This document shows positions 34,390 through 46,740 of a DNA stretch of 64,000 nt, one piece after another. Position 1 is the stretch's first letter. The number at the start of each line of letters is the position of its first letter. The position numbers were made by a program, and so were the translations under genes. Below the pieces are notes generated by a model. That model was not told the origin of the DNA. It did no database searches and saw nothing but the letters and a program-made list of their open reading frames with translations. The stretch is from Euryodendron excelsum. Taxonomy: Eukaryota > Streptophyta > Magnoliopsida > Ericales > Pentaphylacaceae. Location: contig CM065388.1 in NCBI GenBank assembly GCA_033060915.1, positions 34,574,001 to 34,638,000 of the forward strand. The letters are read 5' to 3'.

Positions 34390-36290
34390 GGATAAGGATT
34401 TTTTTTTTAATTAGGGAAAATTAGTAAAACAGCTAGAAAAGGTACATCTCGATCAAGTTACACAGATAATCTAAAAAAGACCACAAAGGGAAACTAATTG
34501 ATCATGTCAAGGCAAGTAAGGCTACTCAGTGGGCACATTTGTTTGCTTAATGCCGACACCACGTAAAAGACCAGTGCGCCTGACCGGCCATGTGTAAGAA
34601 ATCCTTGATGATAGATTGAACCTCCCACATGCTCACCGTATTGCTCAACTCTAATAAGTGGATGAACGTTGCTGAGTCTGACTCGATAACAATTGATTGC
34701 CAGTTATAGATATTAGCCATCATACAAGCGATACAAGCAGCTCATGCCTCTGCTACTAAAGTTGATGATACTCTTATGCGTCCAAATTGTATATCCAAAA
34801 TCTTCCTCATAGAGTCTCTGGCAATAGCTACAAAAGCACCTAGATTATCCGTCTTTCAAAAAGCTCCATCGCAATTGATTTTGACAGATTTAGCAGGTGG
34901 CAGAGACCATTTAATTGTAGTCTCTTGATGACCCACTTCCTCAGTTTGCCTAGATGGAGTATAAGCTGCCTTAAGAAAATCCATGCTTAATTGTAGTCTC
35001 CAATGAATTTTCTTGTCGTCTTCACCCTCACCCCACCAAAACCTATTGATCAATAAGTTGAAGCTTTTACAAAGAGATTCAGGGACTTTGAAACACATCA
35101 TTGCATATGTGGGTATGGCATGCACCACTGCCTTGATAAGGACTTCCCTGCTAGCTTGAGAAAGTAATTTTTTCTTCCATCCCTGAAGCTTTGAAAAAAT
35201 CTTATCTCTTATGAAAGCCATTGCTTCTTTCTTCGAACAACCCTATAAAGCTAGGAGGCCTAGATATGTGGCCTTAAGATCCATGACCTTCATCTCCATG
35301 CTTTGCATAATAAGATCCTTAGTTGTTGATTGCGTGTTTAGGGAAAAAAATAATTCTTGACTTTTGGTGGTTAATACTCTATCCTGCAGCTTTACAAAAT
35401 GACTTTAACAGGTCATTCAACTTTGAACATTCCTTGACTCTAGCTTTGAGAAATATCAGGGAGTTATCCGCAAATACAAATATGATAAAGTGAGACATTT
35501 TTTCCAAATTTTAATACCCGAGATCATCTTAGATGCCACTGCCTTATGAATAAGCGCTGAGAGAGCTTCTGAAATTAATAAGAATAGATAAGGGGAAATC
35601 GGACCCCCTTACCGAAGACCTCTTTGAGGAAAGATATCACCAATTGTGTCCCTATTAACCATCAGAGGATACCGCACTGTTGAGATACACTTCATGATCC
35701 ATCCAATCCATTTTTTTAGCAAACCCAAGCTTCATCATGATGGCTTCCAAAAAATTCCAACTCACTATGTCAAAAGCTTTGTTCAAGTCAAGTTTTACGG
35801 CCATGACCGCATTGCCTCCCTTTCGTTTGTGCTTCATATAGTGAAAAGCTTCATAAACTATAATGATGTTGTCTTGCATTTATCTGCCTTGCACAAATGT
35901 GGCTTGCTCTTGGGAGATAAGAGAATTCATAAAAGATCTTAGTCTATTAGACAGAACTTTAGAAATAATCTAGTAACAAAAGTTGCATAGACTAATAGGC
36001 CTAAATTGACCAATGGATTCTAGACATTGCACTTTTGGAATTATAATCAAGTTGGTTTGGTTTAGCTCCCTTAATAAGAATCCATCATTGAAAAATGCTT
36101 GAACTGCCTGGCATACATCCTTACTGATTGAGTCCCAATATTTCTGGTAGAAGATGCTAGAAAATCCATTAGGTCCAGGTCGAGGAGCTTTTAGAGGGCC
36201 TAGTTAGAAAGCCGCTTCTTTAACTTCTTCTCTGTTTTAGAGGACCTAAGGTTTGACATGTAAAAGACTAAATTTTTTTTACCTGATGAA
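34390..36290 (-). pseudogene. 5'-truncated L1-type LINE: reverse transcriptase and RNase H
   Basis: Read on the minus strand from 36290: PGPNGFSSIFYQKYWDSISKD, then the fingers/palm block with FRPISLCNF, QEQATFVQGRQMQDNI, motif A as MAVKLDLNKAFDIVSW, and GGPISPYLF. The catalytic box reads FVFADNSL (near 35470-35490) where active LINEs have ADD. The thumb follows (35221-34856, GWKKKLLSQASREVLIKAV), and then a C-terminal RNase H-like start VKINCDGAF. Stops and frame changes are common. A T-run at 34390-34402 on the plus strand would be the poly(A) tail. The endonuclease half is missing, as usual for 5'-truncated insertions. Confidence 0.8.
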
Positions 36291-39200
36291 TAAATTGTGC
36301 GTACTATTTTTCATGCTTTTGGCTTGTACCATTGCAACACCGAACACTTCGAGTCATAATCTCTGGTAATAATTACAAAATATATGAAAAAATAAAGCTC
36401 CATTGGAATCTTGGCAACCAAAAGCAATTAAGGCCTAAAATATAAATAAATAATGAATTTTCACCATTCATTGCTCAATAATTTTTTGAAACAAAATAAA
36501 ATAGTAATAAGGTAACCTAGGAGGGAAAAAGGAGCAAAACTTTTAAGTAATTGATGACAGAAATTGAACGAAATAAAAATTTTGAAAAGCCCAGTTTTTC
36601 TATCATTTTCCCAGTTAGAAAATGTTCTCAATTCAGATTACAGCAAATTCATTGTAACATATGCAACTGTGAGGTACTAACATTTTGTATAGCTTGCTAT
36701 AAAGATTGGATCAAACTTAAGCATGTCTATTCTTAAAACATATATATATATATATATATTAGAATGTATACTTGTGTAAAAATATTATTGGTTTAGTCAA
36801 CAACTCAAATAGCCATAGAACAAAAATGAAATAAATTTAACCTGATAGAGGGAGAGGAACAAAGAGATGTTGAGAAAATTACTAAATTTACTTTGACTTC
36901 TTGTTTTCCTATTTCGCTTTTTGTTTGAACTGAAGACACTGCTCAAGCAACTCCATGGTTGTCCTATATATGTTTCTACTTTTTGGTAAGGCTTCTTCCT
37001 TCCATTAAATTTAGGTCTTCCATTATACTTTGAAAATGTTGGAGATCTCCTTGAGATCAGCATCTGTTTGCTTTCTTGATTTAAGCATCAAACCCAGTAG
37101 GCATTTAAATCCTCTTCACGTCCGTTGAGGTGGCCGGCGAATATTTGTAACTAAATAGAAGTTTGCTTGAAGTTGGTTAAGTGAAGAGAACGTGAGACAA
37201 TCGTGTTAACAAAGGAGTGCATAGCGGAAGAGGTGGTTTCTTCAAGGATGCTGAGCTGGCTTGTAGATAATATATATAGAAATATGTCACATACCATATG
37301 TTTCAAACATAAAGCAATCACATCCTCACAAACACAGATGAGAGATCCATAAAAGGCTGACCTGTACATTTTGGTTCTTCCAACATTTCAGTCTATGTCT
37401 GAGCCTCAACGTTTGCGACTGTAATGGCCTCTATGATTCCTTTTTCCTCTTTATCTCTGTCCCTCTAAACAACTAGTGAAAGTTCTATTTCAGGAATGCC
37501 AAACAAATGCTTTCTGGAAAGCAAACTTATCGGGAAATGTGATTATCACTGGTGGCTATGCAGACTCAAGGGAAATAAAGTATTCCTGGAATTGGGTTGA
37601 AATTAGACGATTGCTTCTTATACCCCAATGAAAAACACCCCTCTCGCTCTTTAAACTTAGGGTAGGTTCTTTCTCTTGAATGGTTTTGGATATGGTTTAA
37701 AAACTGAAACTGAGTTACTATTTGTGTAGAACGTGGATACACAATTTAAGCTCCAGTTCTCATATTTGCCCTCAGAGGTAGTGAATGCTAAACAGATTTA
37801 AATGATAATAAAAAGATTTTTATAAGTGTAATTTTGGCATAAAAAGAGTCCTCGCAAAAAGCGAAGGCTTTACCAAACTATTTACTTTATAATAGTATAA
37901 ATAAAAGGTATAGATATGTGAGGGGTGTATGTTGAATTGACTTATGGGTGATTTTTTATTGATTTGTAAACTACATGGAAGTTTCCTTTATTATGTAACT
38001 GGTGATCTCCCGTCTACTTGCGATTGGATTGATATAAGCAAGGCAGCGCCACATTATGTGTAGTGGGATCAATATACCCCAAAAACTTTAAATAAATTAA
38101 TAGTTTTTTACTACTAAAATTTGCATTATCTAATTAAACTTTTGCACTCATTGTCTAAAACATTTAGTCCATTGGTCCATTGATAAAAGGAAAAACTCCT
38201 AAGTTCATAAAAGAAAAGGAAAGAGAATAAAATCTTTCACTTTCCAAGGGTGGCTTTACCCTGAGAGTATGTGGAAAAAATTTCCCAACTTAACCTATAA
38301 AAAATTCATTTTTACTATTTATTACTATTTTTTTAACAATACTCATGACATTCACAATCTTATTTGTACATAAAACTAAACAAATTCATTGTATAATAAT
38401 AAATAAGTATTTTACAAGACAAATCATATATATATATATATATATAAGTTGTGTTTGTCCCTATAATTTTCCGCACTCTTACGTGGCACTCTAAATGCTC
38501 TTCTATTTTTAAAATGCCACGTCATAGGGACAATTTGTTAGATAACTATTGAATTTGTTGGCAATTAGTTAGATAACTATTAATTGATTGCACTATTAAT
38601 TTTATAAGATATATATATATATATATATAAGATAAGATTGAGATAACTATTAAAAAATAAGATACTAAAAAGAAAAAGAAAGGCAGGACTCTAGAGAAAT
38701 AAATTACTTGTAGAATTTGTAGTCTACAAAACAGTTATAACGTCATAAATCATAAAAAAAAATGGACTAAAGCGTAATAGTTAGCAAATCAATGATATCA
38801 CAAGTTTTTGAGTTTTATTAAAGTATGTGTATCTTTGTCTGATCGAAATAAAATATCTAAAATTCTAAGATTAAATTTAAAAAAAATAACTTAATCAATT
38901 GACTATGATTAAATACAAAAAAAAAAATTAACTATCAATTTTTTCTTTCATGCAGAGTATTGAAAAAAAACAAAAAAGCTCTATTGCATTAACTCACTTG
39001 AGCTTTTAGGAATTCTTTTATTTTTTACAATATTATTTTTTCATAAAACAAATTAATAATGTATACGTAATTATTTTGATTTTTAAATCAATTACTTACA
39101 ACATATATACAATTACTTTTCTAAATATTTCTTACCCATCCTTCTATGGTAAAAAATAACGGTACTCAAATAGTAAATTTTGAATAATACTTAATCCTCA

Positions 39201-39499
39201 TATATTGCACGGGTTGACCCCTAGTTGTATATAAAATATGTATTTTGTAGTTATTCACAGTTTAGACATGGGTGAGCATTCCAAAACAAGCGTGCAAGAG
39301 AAATTATTTAATGTAATATAATAATTAAAAAAATGAATTATTACTAAACAATGATAGAATATACTGGTATGCAATTAGATTACATGATCAAGTTTTTGGA
39401 CTGAGCAAACTTTTAAAATATCAACACTTTTCTCATTCATTGCAAAATACCCATTTGTTTGTGAACTTAATATTTATTTTATTGGTCATAACTATAACA
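36291..39499. other. AT-rich intergenic DNA with small repeats
   Basis: No gene is supported; open frames at 36551-36736, 36797-37063 and 37151-37369 have no motif. There are (TA)n runs at 36741-36760, 38428-38446 and 38611-38629. A compact hairpin is at 38455-38533. GTTAGATAACTATT occurs twice near 38540-38580. Confidence 0.4.
38455..38533. repeat. 79 bp element with perfect terminal and internal inverted repeats
   Basis: TTGTCCCTAT (38455-38464) pairs with ATAGGGACAA (38524-38533), and ACGTGGCA (38481-38488) pairs with TGCCACGT (38515-38522). Both pairs are perfect and co-linear, so the DNA can fold into an interrupted stem. This could be a tiny MITE remnant. Confidence 0.6.
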
Positions 39500-40040
39500 A
39501 CAGAAAGATATTTTTGCGCTCAATAAGAGCTAAATCCAAGACCAAGAAGGACCAGTCTAGTAAAGTCGGCCCATGAGTGCCGACCTATCAAATGGAGCTC
39601 ATGCTGATCAGAGGAAGGAACCCAAAGTGGCGGCTAGCTCATGGATCATAATCCAAAAAGTACAAGGGCTAATGAAGTTTGTAATATAAATCTTATTCCT
39701 AAGTGAATTAGGACAAGCAAAAGATAAGCCCAATGCATTAAAGCAACTCAATTAATGAGGATTCCTAAGAGGAAAGTGACTCCAATTCTCAAAGTGAACA
39801 TGGCATTCTGAATCCTATAAATACCCCATGCACTAAAGGTATAAGGTACGTTCACTTGAATTCTAGCTGTCCAATATTTTATTCAATTCATTGTGATTAA
39901 GCTTGCTAACTTAATCATCAAAGTGCCTTCAACCCAAAGAGGGTGAGACATTCTCATCGTCTTCTTCTCTTGTAGATTGTTCGTGCTCGTCAATTCGATT
40001 TCGAGAGTTCAACCAGGCCTTCCTAAAAATCTCATCTACA
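39500..40040 (+). repeat. 5' LTR (3' portion certain) of the Tat element
   Basis: It ends CTCATCTACA directly before the primer site. A TATA box TATAAATA (39816-39823) in CCTATAAATACCCC gives the promoter. A Ser/Arg-type leader follows. The start is uncertain because no partner LTR exists in the window. Confidence 0.6.
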
Positions 40041-40042
40041 AT

Positions 40043-40060
40043 TGGCGCCGTCTGTGGGAA
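40043..40060 (+). other. primer-binding site of the Tat element
   Basis: TGGCGCCGTCTGTGGGAA lies two bases after the LTR end TACA. The TGGCGCCG core is common in Tat-type gypsy elements. Confidence 0.75.
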
Positions 40061-41424
40061 GATTTACACAACAATGAGTACCAACTATGTCAAAGAAGGA
40101 GTTGATCCCACCAACAGGGAACTTGATGATAGTCATGACATCTGTAGTCACTGTTGACTCAAGGTTGATCCCCATGTTGATTTTGATGATAACAAAACCA
40201 TGTGGTTGTTATCTAATGATTTCACTTGAGTGTGCAGATTAGATTATAATCATTTGATAACAAGAAAATAATTGAGTTGATCGGTTGAGTATCAAACAAG
40301 AAGATTACTTAGGTAATCTTATTCTTGAAGAAATTGAAGATGCTCAAGGAGTTCAACAAGTATTCAAAAGAAGGATGCAAGTGACTGAAGATCTTATGAT
40401 GATCCAAGAAGTTATTCAAAGAAGCAAAGCACTCAAGCAAGATTATTTGAAGAGTATTCAAGTTGACACAGAATCAATTCTTGAAGACTAAAGTACAAAT
40501 TGAAGTGCAAATACAACAAAGGATTTCAAGTAGAATTGAAGACCGAAGAGCTGGCACCGTACAAATATGGTTTACACTTCACTATGAAGACCCTCGATCC
40601 TCATGGCCATATCAAGTCCACTGTATCATCATGCATGCTATGAACTTTTAAATTGGTTGATTTTTCTACTCTAAATCTAGAAAATGCATTGAGGCATAAA
40701 GCATAAAAGAAAGGGGGAGCAACAAGTTGAAGCTTGTCAAGTAACAGTGGAGAACTTGTCACATTGAAGATATTGAAGAACTTGTGGTGAGAAGCTTGTC
40801 ATGAAACAATGAAGACAAGAAGTATGATGAGTTGATACATTCAGCAATCTCATAGTTGCAACCTCATTTAGATGACTCTTACAAGACATGGAAGCTCACC
40901 TTGAAGATTTGAAGATATCTTGTAAGAATGGAAGAAGAAGAGACTCACTTAAAGACGTGGAAGCTTTTTTTGGAAGTTTTGAAGATGCCTTGAAAGTATT
41001 GATAAGAAATCACAAGAGTTGGAAGCTTCATTAAAGATTATGTTGAAGTCTTGAATCGATGGAAGAAGTTATATTGATTAAAGAATCCTAGAAGAAATCA
41101 ATTTGATGAAGATCAAGTAAAGAGATTGAAGATGTTCAATAAGCATGTAAGATCAATTGAAGAAAAGAGATCTCAAGTCTTGGAAGCTCTCTTGAAGATT
41201 TTGAAGAAGACTTGGATCAATGGAAGAAGTAATGTTGATTGAAGAACTCTAAATATAATCAAAAGTGTATTGATTTTATCTTGAAAAGTTGAAGATGTTC
41301 TTGAAGTCAACATACCTTGAAGAAGTCTTTTCAAGCCTTAGAAACCTTATTTGGATGATCCTTAAAGAGCTTGAAGATATTGAAGAAGATTGAAGAAATA
41401 TTGCAAAAGTTAAGGATTTTCCTA

Positions 41425-41672
41425 AAAAGAGTCGACCCCTCAAGCAAAAGAGTCGACTCATTCAAATAGAGGCTGAAAATTCTGGTAGAACATCAAAAGA
41501 GTCGACCCCTAGCATAAAAGAGTCGACTCATTCCAACAGAGAGTTGATTGTGCAGTTTTAGACCAAAAGAGTCGACCCCTGGACCAAAAGAGTCGACTCA
41601 TTTGGGCAGAACCTTCAAAAATCTGCTGCAACACAAAAAGAGTCGACCCCTGCAGCAAAAGAGTCGACTCAT
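41425..41672 (+). repeat. four ~70 bp units with paired GTCGAC motifs
   Basis: Each unit has AAAAGAGTCGACCCCT, then about 13 bases, then AAAAGAGTCGACTCATT. The second contains the 10 bp palindrome GAGTCGACTC. GTCGACCCC starts near 41431, 41501, 41571 and 41642, a period of about 70-71. It lies some 100-340 bp upstream of the likely TATA box. Confidence 0.85.
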
Positions 41673-41994
41673 TTAAGGTAACGGCTAGTTTTTTGAACGT
41701 TATACTCTGCCGTTTTCGTATCAAATGGTCTCCCATCCATCTCCAACGGCTATAATCAACTCAAGACTATATATACAAGATCCCCAACACATATATGATG
41801 ATGAAGAACAAGAAGAACATGAGAAGAACTCAAGATTAAGTGCTACAAAGTGATATTTCATCTTCCACATCTTATACTCTGTTTTTATTCTTTTGGGGGG
41901 TTCTTGAGTGAGCTGAAAATTTGTTTATCCACTCTTTGAGAGAGAGTTATTCATTGTACAACCTTCATCTATTATTGGGTGGGTTTGTAAACTT

Positions 41995-42150
41995 GTAAGT
42001 TTGAGTGTTCTTGAGAAAAACACTTGTGAGTTTGAGTGTAGCTTGGGAAAAACACTTGTAAGTTTGAGAGAAGCTTGGACAAAATCTCTTGTAAAGTTTG
42101 AGTGAAGCTTGGACAAAATCACTCGTAAGTTTGAGAGAAACTTAGACAAA
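41995..42150 (+). repeat. ~34 bp tandem array
   Basis: About five units vary around CTTGTAAGTTTGAGTGAAGC + TTGGACAAAATCA. The array lies after the putative TATA box, in the presumed R/U5 part of the solo LTR. Confidence 0.75.
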
Positions 42151-43094
42151 ATCTTTTGGGTTTTGAGAGCTTGGGGAAGAGCTCTTGTAAAAGTGAGCTA
42201 GGCACTTGGAGAAAAACTAGCAGCTGTGTAAGGAAAGTTTACATAGTGGAATACCTTCAAGAGGATCGAGGAAGAGAGGACGTAGGCAAGGTTTGGCCGA
42301 ACCTCTATAAATCTAGTGTTCTTCATCTCTTTGCACATATTACTTTCTTGCATTACATCTTAGTATTTGCTTGCTAGTTTGACTACTCACTGCTTGTATT
42401 GCATTCTATTGTCTGTTTGTTTGAGTATACTTTGATTAGTCACTGTTATATTACTCAATCAATTTTTAGTTGCATTGTTTGGTATAAATTCTATAAAACC
42501 CAATTCACCCCCCTGTTGGGTTGCCTACTTGGGCCAACAGTCACGACGACACACATTAATCAAGTCAACATGATGATGATCCGATGCGAACCCCCAAAGC
42601 ACACTTCATCAGATCGATGATATGATTCCCTGGAGGCAACTAGCCACAGGGACAGGAGGGTTTAGCACGGGTTCCACAGTATGCCCAAAATCCAAACAGT
42701 CAAAGGAGTCATCAAAGGAACTTGAATCCTTCACCATCCAGTGGCCGAGTTCCCAGCAATTTATTGCTTCGAACAACTAAACGAGAGCTCTGATAGCAGG
42801 ATAAAGAGATTGCCCATCGCAGGTCGACAATTGAAGCGATAAGGGAAGTGATTGCCAGACGAGATGGACGAGTACCTGAGAGATCACTAGATCGATAGAA
42901 GAGAAGGAGGTTGAATTCAAGAAATATGAGCTCCCCAGCTGCACGTGCAACAGGGAGCCATACAGCTAGTATAAGGCACTATATGGAATGATGGGAAGAC
43001 CGGTAGCCCCAGAGGAATCAGACACCAGCAAGAGACTCGGTAAGGATTAAGCCAGAATAGCAGGATTGGGATAAGTGGCTCGAAGATTGGCTCG

Positions 43095-44926
43095 ATAACT
43101 GGGATAAGCACCAAAAGGGGCGAACAGCCCAGGATATAACCAGAAGGGCCCTGGACCAGATTGTTTCCACTCCCTTCATAAAAGAGATTGAGACATACTG
43201 ACCTCCTAAGAAATTTTTCCCACCAAAGTTCGCCCCTTATGATGGGAAATCGGATCCCATTACCCATGTTCGGCACTACAAGCAAATGATGGCGCTATGG
43301 AACTATGATGATTCACTCATGTGCCATGTTTTCCCATCAGGCCTGGGAGAGGTAGCTTTATGATGGTTCAACAAGTTACAGTCCAGATCACTATCAAGCT
43401 GGTGACAACTCATCGAGCTATTTACTAACCGATTCATAACCAACAAGAAGCAGTCGAAGGAGATGGACTACTTGCTAACCTTACAGAAGAAAGGTGACGA
43501 GGGATTATACGCATATTCAAGGAGATACCGGGAGGTTTATAATGAAATAGAGGACAACAACGAGTAGTTGGCTATTGCACAATTCAAAATCGGCTTTCCT
43601 AGAGAACACCAGTTGAGGCAATCCCTTATGAAGAAACCAGTCACTCACATACAAGAACTGATGCTAAGGATTGAACAGTATGTACGGGTGGAAGAGGATG
43701 TAGTACAGCCGACGCAGGAAAAGGTCGGTGAGAAGACCGAGAAGAAAGATGGGCGTGAAAGGAAGAAGCCCAGACGTGAGGAAAATAACAACAACATTCA
43801 AGGCAGAAAATCTACAGAAGGGGTAAACACAGTATTCAAAGACCCAATTTACAAGATTTTACCCCAAATACGAGACAAGCCATTTTTCAACTACCTCTAA
43901 AGTTGGGAAGAGACCTTGTCGCCCAAGATCAAAGAAAGTTCTATTCTTATCACAGGGAAAAAGAGGCATTAGACGGAGAATTACTGGAATCTTAAGAACC
44001 ACTTGGAAGAATTGCCAAAAGCGGGACACCTTGATCAACACATTGACCGAGAGAAGACAAAGCGGGAGGCAGAGTAGACAAAGTAGGCAGCCGCTCCATA
44101 GAAGGAAGTTAGAACTAAACATGCCCAAGTAATCAATGTCCTCCATAGATCGACAGAATCAGCAACTGTAGACCGACACAGATACCAGGTGAAGATCTAG
44201 AAAGCAGCACACCTTAGGGAGGTAATGCAATTGGAAGCCGCAAACAAAAAGGTAAAGGTCAGTAGTAGTGCTGAGGCTATAACCTTCATCGACGATGACT
44301 TGTCAGGGGTGCAACTGCCACACAATGACGCGTTGGTGGTAATGCTACAGTTGGGGGATGGTGATGTAAAAAGGCTACTAATTGATCAAGGAAGCTCCTT
44401 CGAAGTCATGTTCTATAACCTCTTCAAGAAGCTAGGACTAAAAGATGCCGATCTTTAACCATCTTTGAACCCCTTGGTAGGATTCAGCTCAGACCCAGTC
44501 TGGCCATTGGGAAAAGTAATTATCCCTCTTATTACTGGAGGGATCATTATTCATACAGAGTTCCTGGTGGTTGATGTGCCTTCTTCTTACAATGCAATCA
44601 TGGGTCGGACATGGTTGCACCTCATGAAATCCATACCTTCGTCCTATCATCAGCAGATCTGTTTTTCGATTCCATGAGAAATTGGAGAGATAAGAGGGGA
44701 CCAATTAGCGGCTAAGTAGTACTTCCTAACGGTATATGCCATGAAGGAAAAAATAGTTAAGGTACAGATGATAGAACTTTACGAAGGCATGCCCATGATT
44801 GATGATGTTGGGCTATTACCAGAAAATAAGGTCGTTGATGATCTGAAGAATATTTACATAGATCTACACAATGAAGAAAAGTACTTCATTCTCGACACCT
44901 CACTGCCCAAATCTAAAGAGAAATAA
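43095..44926 (+). pseudogene. Tat-lineage Gag and protease remnant
   Basis: The frame begins at ATG 40074 (MSTNYVKEGVDPTNRELDD), but the first recognisable core starts near 43150: PFIKEIETY..PPKKFFPPKFAPYDGKSDPITHVRHYKQMMALW, then GLGEVAL with a stop before WFNKL, RFITNKKQSKEMDYLLTLQKKGDEGLYAYSRRYREVY, and 43568-43900 (IAQFKIGFP.. basic tail). 44225-44458 and 44465-44677 form the protease region. Its active site reads LLIDQGSSFEVMFYNLF, where a D-x-G-S/A pattern is kept as DQGSS. The second motif YNAIMGRTWLH is present. Several TAG stops interrupt it. Region 42545-43094 is gag leader with no clear domain. Confidence 0.75.
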
Positions 44927-46740
44927 TTGATTAATTTGTTGACAGAGTACGTGGAAGTATTTGCCTAGACATTGCATGACATGCCAGGAATTGACCCAGA
45001 AGTAGCTTGTCACAAACTTAGCATGGACCCACAATGTCAACCTGTGGTCCAAATGGGGAGGAGGGCAACTACTCAGCATATTGATGCTGTGATCGAAGAA
45101 GTGGATAGGCTCCTTGAAGTGAGGGTAATATGGGAAGTCTACTACCCACGCTGGCTCTCAAACACAGTGGTGGTGAAGAAAAAGAATGGCAAGTGGAAGG
45201 TTTGTGTTGACTTCACCAACTTAAATAAGGTATACCCCAAAGACCATTTCCCTCTTCCAAAGATTAACCAGCTCGTGGATGCAACAACTGGATATGAGAG
45301 GATGAGTTTCTTAGATGCCTATCGCGGGTACCATCAGATCCCGCTCTATGAAGAGTACCAAGAAAAAACTACCTTCATCACCCTAAGAGGTATCTTCTGT
45401 TACAAAGTAATGCCCTTTGGTCTGAAAAATGCATGCACCACCTATTAGAGATTGGTCACTAAAATATTCAAGCAACACATCGACAACATTGTTGAGGTGT
45501 ACATTGACGACATGGTGGTCAAAAGCAAGGTCAACAGATAACACTTGATCGATCTAAAGAAGTGTTTAACATCCTCAAAAGCTATAAAATGAGGCTAAAT
45601 GCCTTTAAATGTGTGTTCAGGGTAAGCTTTGAAAAGTTTCTCGGATTTTTGGCTACACACTGGGGGGATTGAAGCAGATCCGAATCAAATAAGTGCAATC
45701 CAGAATATTTAGGCCTCGAAAAACATCAAGGAAGTCCATAAGTTGACTGGAATGGTAGCGGCTTTCAATAAGTTCATCAGCCAATGTTCAGATAAGTGCC
45801 AGCCATTCTTCCAACTTTTAAAAAAATGGGAGCAGTTCAACTGGAGTCCTGATTGTGACCAGGCCCTTGCCGACCTAAAGAAATATTTGGCCCAACCACC
45901 TTTACTTTCTACGCCGCTAAAACATGAAGAGCTTTATCTCTATCTGGCAGTATTAGCCTACGCAGTAAGCGCCGTCCTACTTTGATAGCAAGACAGGTAG
46001 CAGAAGCCAGTCTATTACGTCAGTAAAACTCTTCTGGGAGCAGAGAGCAGGTATTTTTCACTGGAGAAACTGGCCCTAGCGTTGGTAATGGTGTCACGTA
46101 AGTTGGTGCACTACTTCAGGGCCCACACCATCAACGTCCTCACGGACCATCGGCTTAAGTCACTCCTTAGAAGAGCCGATTTCTTGGGAAGACTAGCAAA
46201 ATGAACGGTGGAGCTGGGAGAGTTCGACATCAAATTCCTACCTAGGTCGCAGTGACAGGTTAAGTACTTGCAGATTTCATTGCTAAATTTTCTATTGAAC
46301 TGCCCTAGGAACCCATTCAGACACCTAATGCCGATCAACCAAATCACGAACCCCCCTTGGAATTATGGAAAAATGCTGATCATTGGAAGCTCTTTGTCGA
46401 CGAAGCATCCAACGACAAGGAGGCAGGATTGGGCATAGTTTTAATCACGCTAGATGGTATGGCATTAGAGTAGGCAATAAAGTTGAAGTTTACTACATCA
46501 AATAACGAGTCAGAATATGAGGCTCTACTTACCAGACTGTGCCAAGCTATAGAGCTCAAGATTGCCAAGATAGCTATATGTTCAGATTCCTAGTTGGTGG
46601 TTAACCAGATCATGGGTGAGTATGCGGCAAAAAACGACAGGATGACGTAGCACCCAAATTCAATAAATTCAAGCTTCATCAGATCAGTCGCAATAACAAC
46701 GCTTATGCAGATGCCCTGGCAACATTGGCAGCGGCCCTGA
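44927..46740 (+). pseudogene. Tat-lineage reverse transcriptase with two RNase H domains
   Basis: RT is well kept: MPGIDPEVACHKLSMDP, VRVIWEVYYPRWLSNTVVVKKKNGKWKVCVDFTNLNK, FLDAYRGYHQIPL, VMPFGLKNACTTY, and an intact YIDDMVVKSK site (near 45500). The first RNase H is YLAVLAYAVSAVL.. VYYVSKTLLGAESRYFSLEKLALALV.. LTDHRLKSLL. A second, archaeal-type RNase H follows from about 46380 (KLFVDEASNDKEAGLGIVL, NNESEYEALL, CSDS-stop-LVVNQIMGEY), the hallmark of the Tat lineage. In-frame TAGs stand near 44968, 45446, 46015, 46470, 46590 and 46650, and frameshifts near 45540, 45655 and 46260. Confidence 0.85.

Larger units (their letters stand above)
40152..42539 (+). mobile_element. 2.4 kb copia-like solo LTR inside Tat gag
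   Basis: It starts TGTTGACTCAAGG, has the copia-typical TTGATTTTGATGATAACAAA, and ends CACCCCCCTGTTGGGTTGCC-TACTTGGGCCAACA. A perfect five-base duplication GTCAC flanks it (40147-40151, 42540-42544). It has no coding region or second LTR. It lies 26 codons into the Tat gag start (ATG 40074). Inside are four ~70 bp GTCGAC units (41425-41672), ~34 bp repeats (41995-42150) and a TATA-like ACTATATATAC near 41766. It is SIRE-like by its ends. Confidence 0.9.

Noticed and set aside
39205..39230. GCACGGGTTGACCCCTAGT as a Helitron 3' end
   Set aside because: It ends CTAG before T, but the stem is only 4 bp and no 5' TC end or second copy is visible in the window.
41425..41672. Evenly spaced ~70 bp repeats suggesting a CRISPR array
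   Set aside because: The units have two repeat words each, the spacers are similar to each other, there is no leader or cas gene, and the DNA is plant nuclear.
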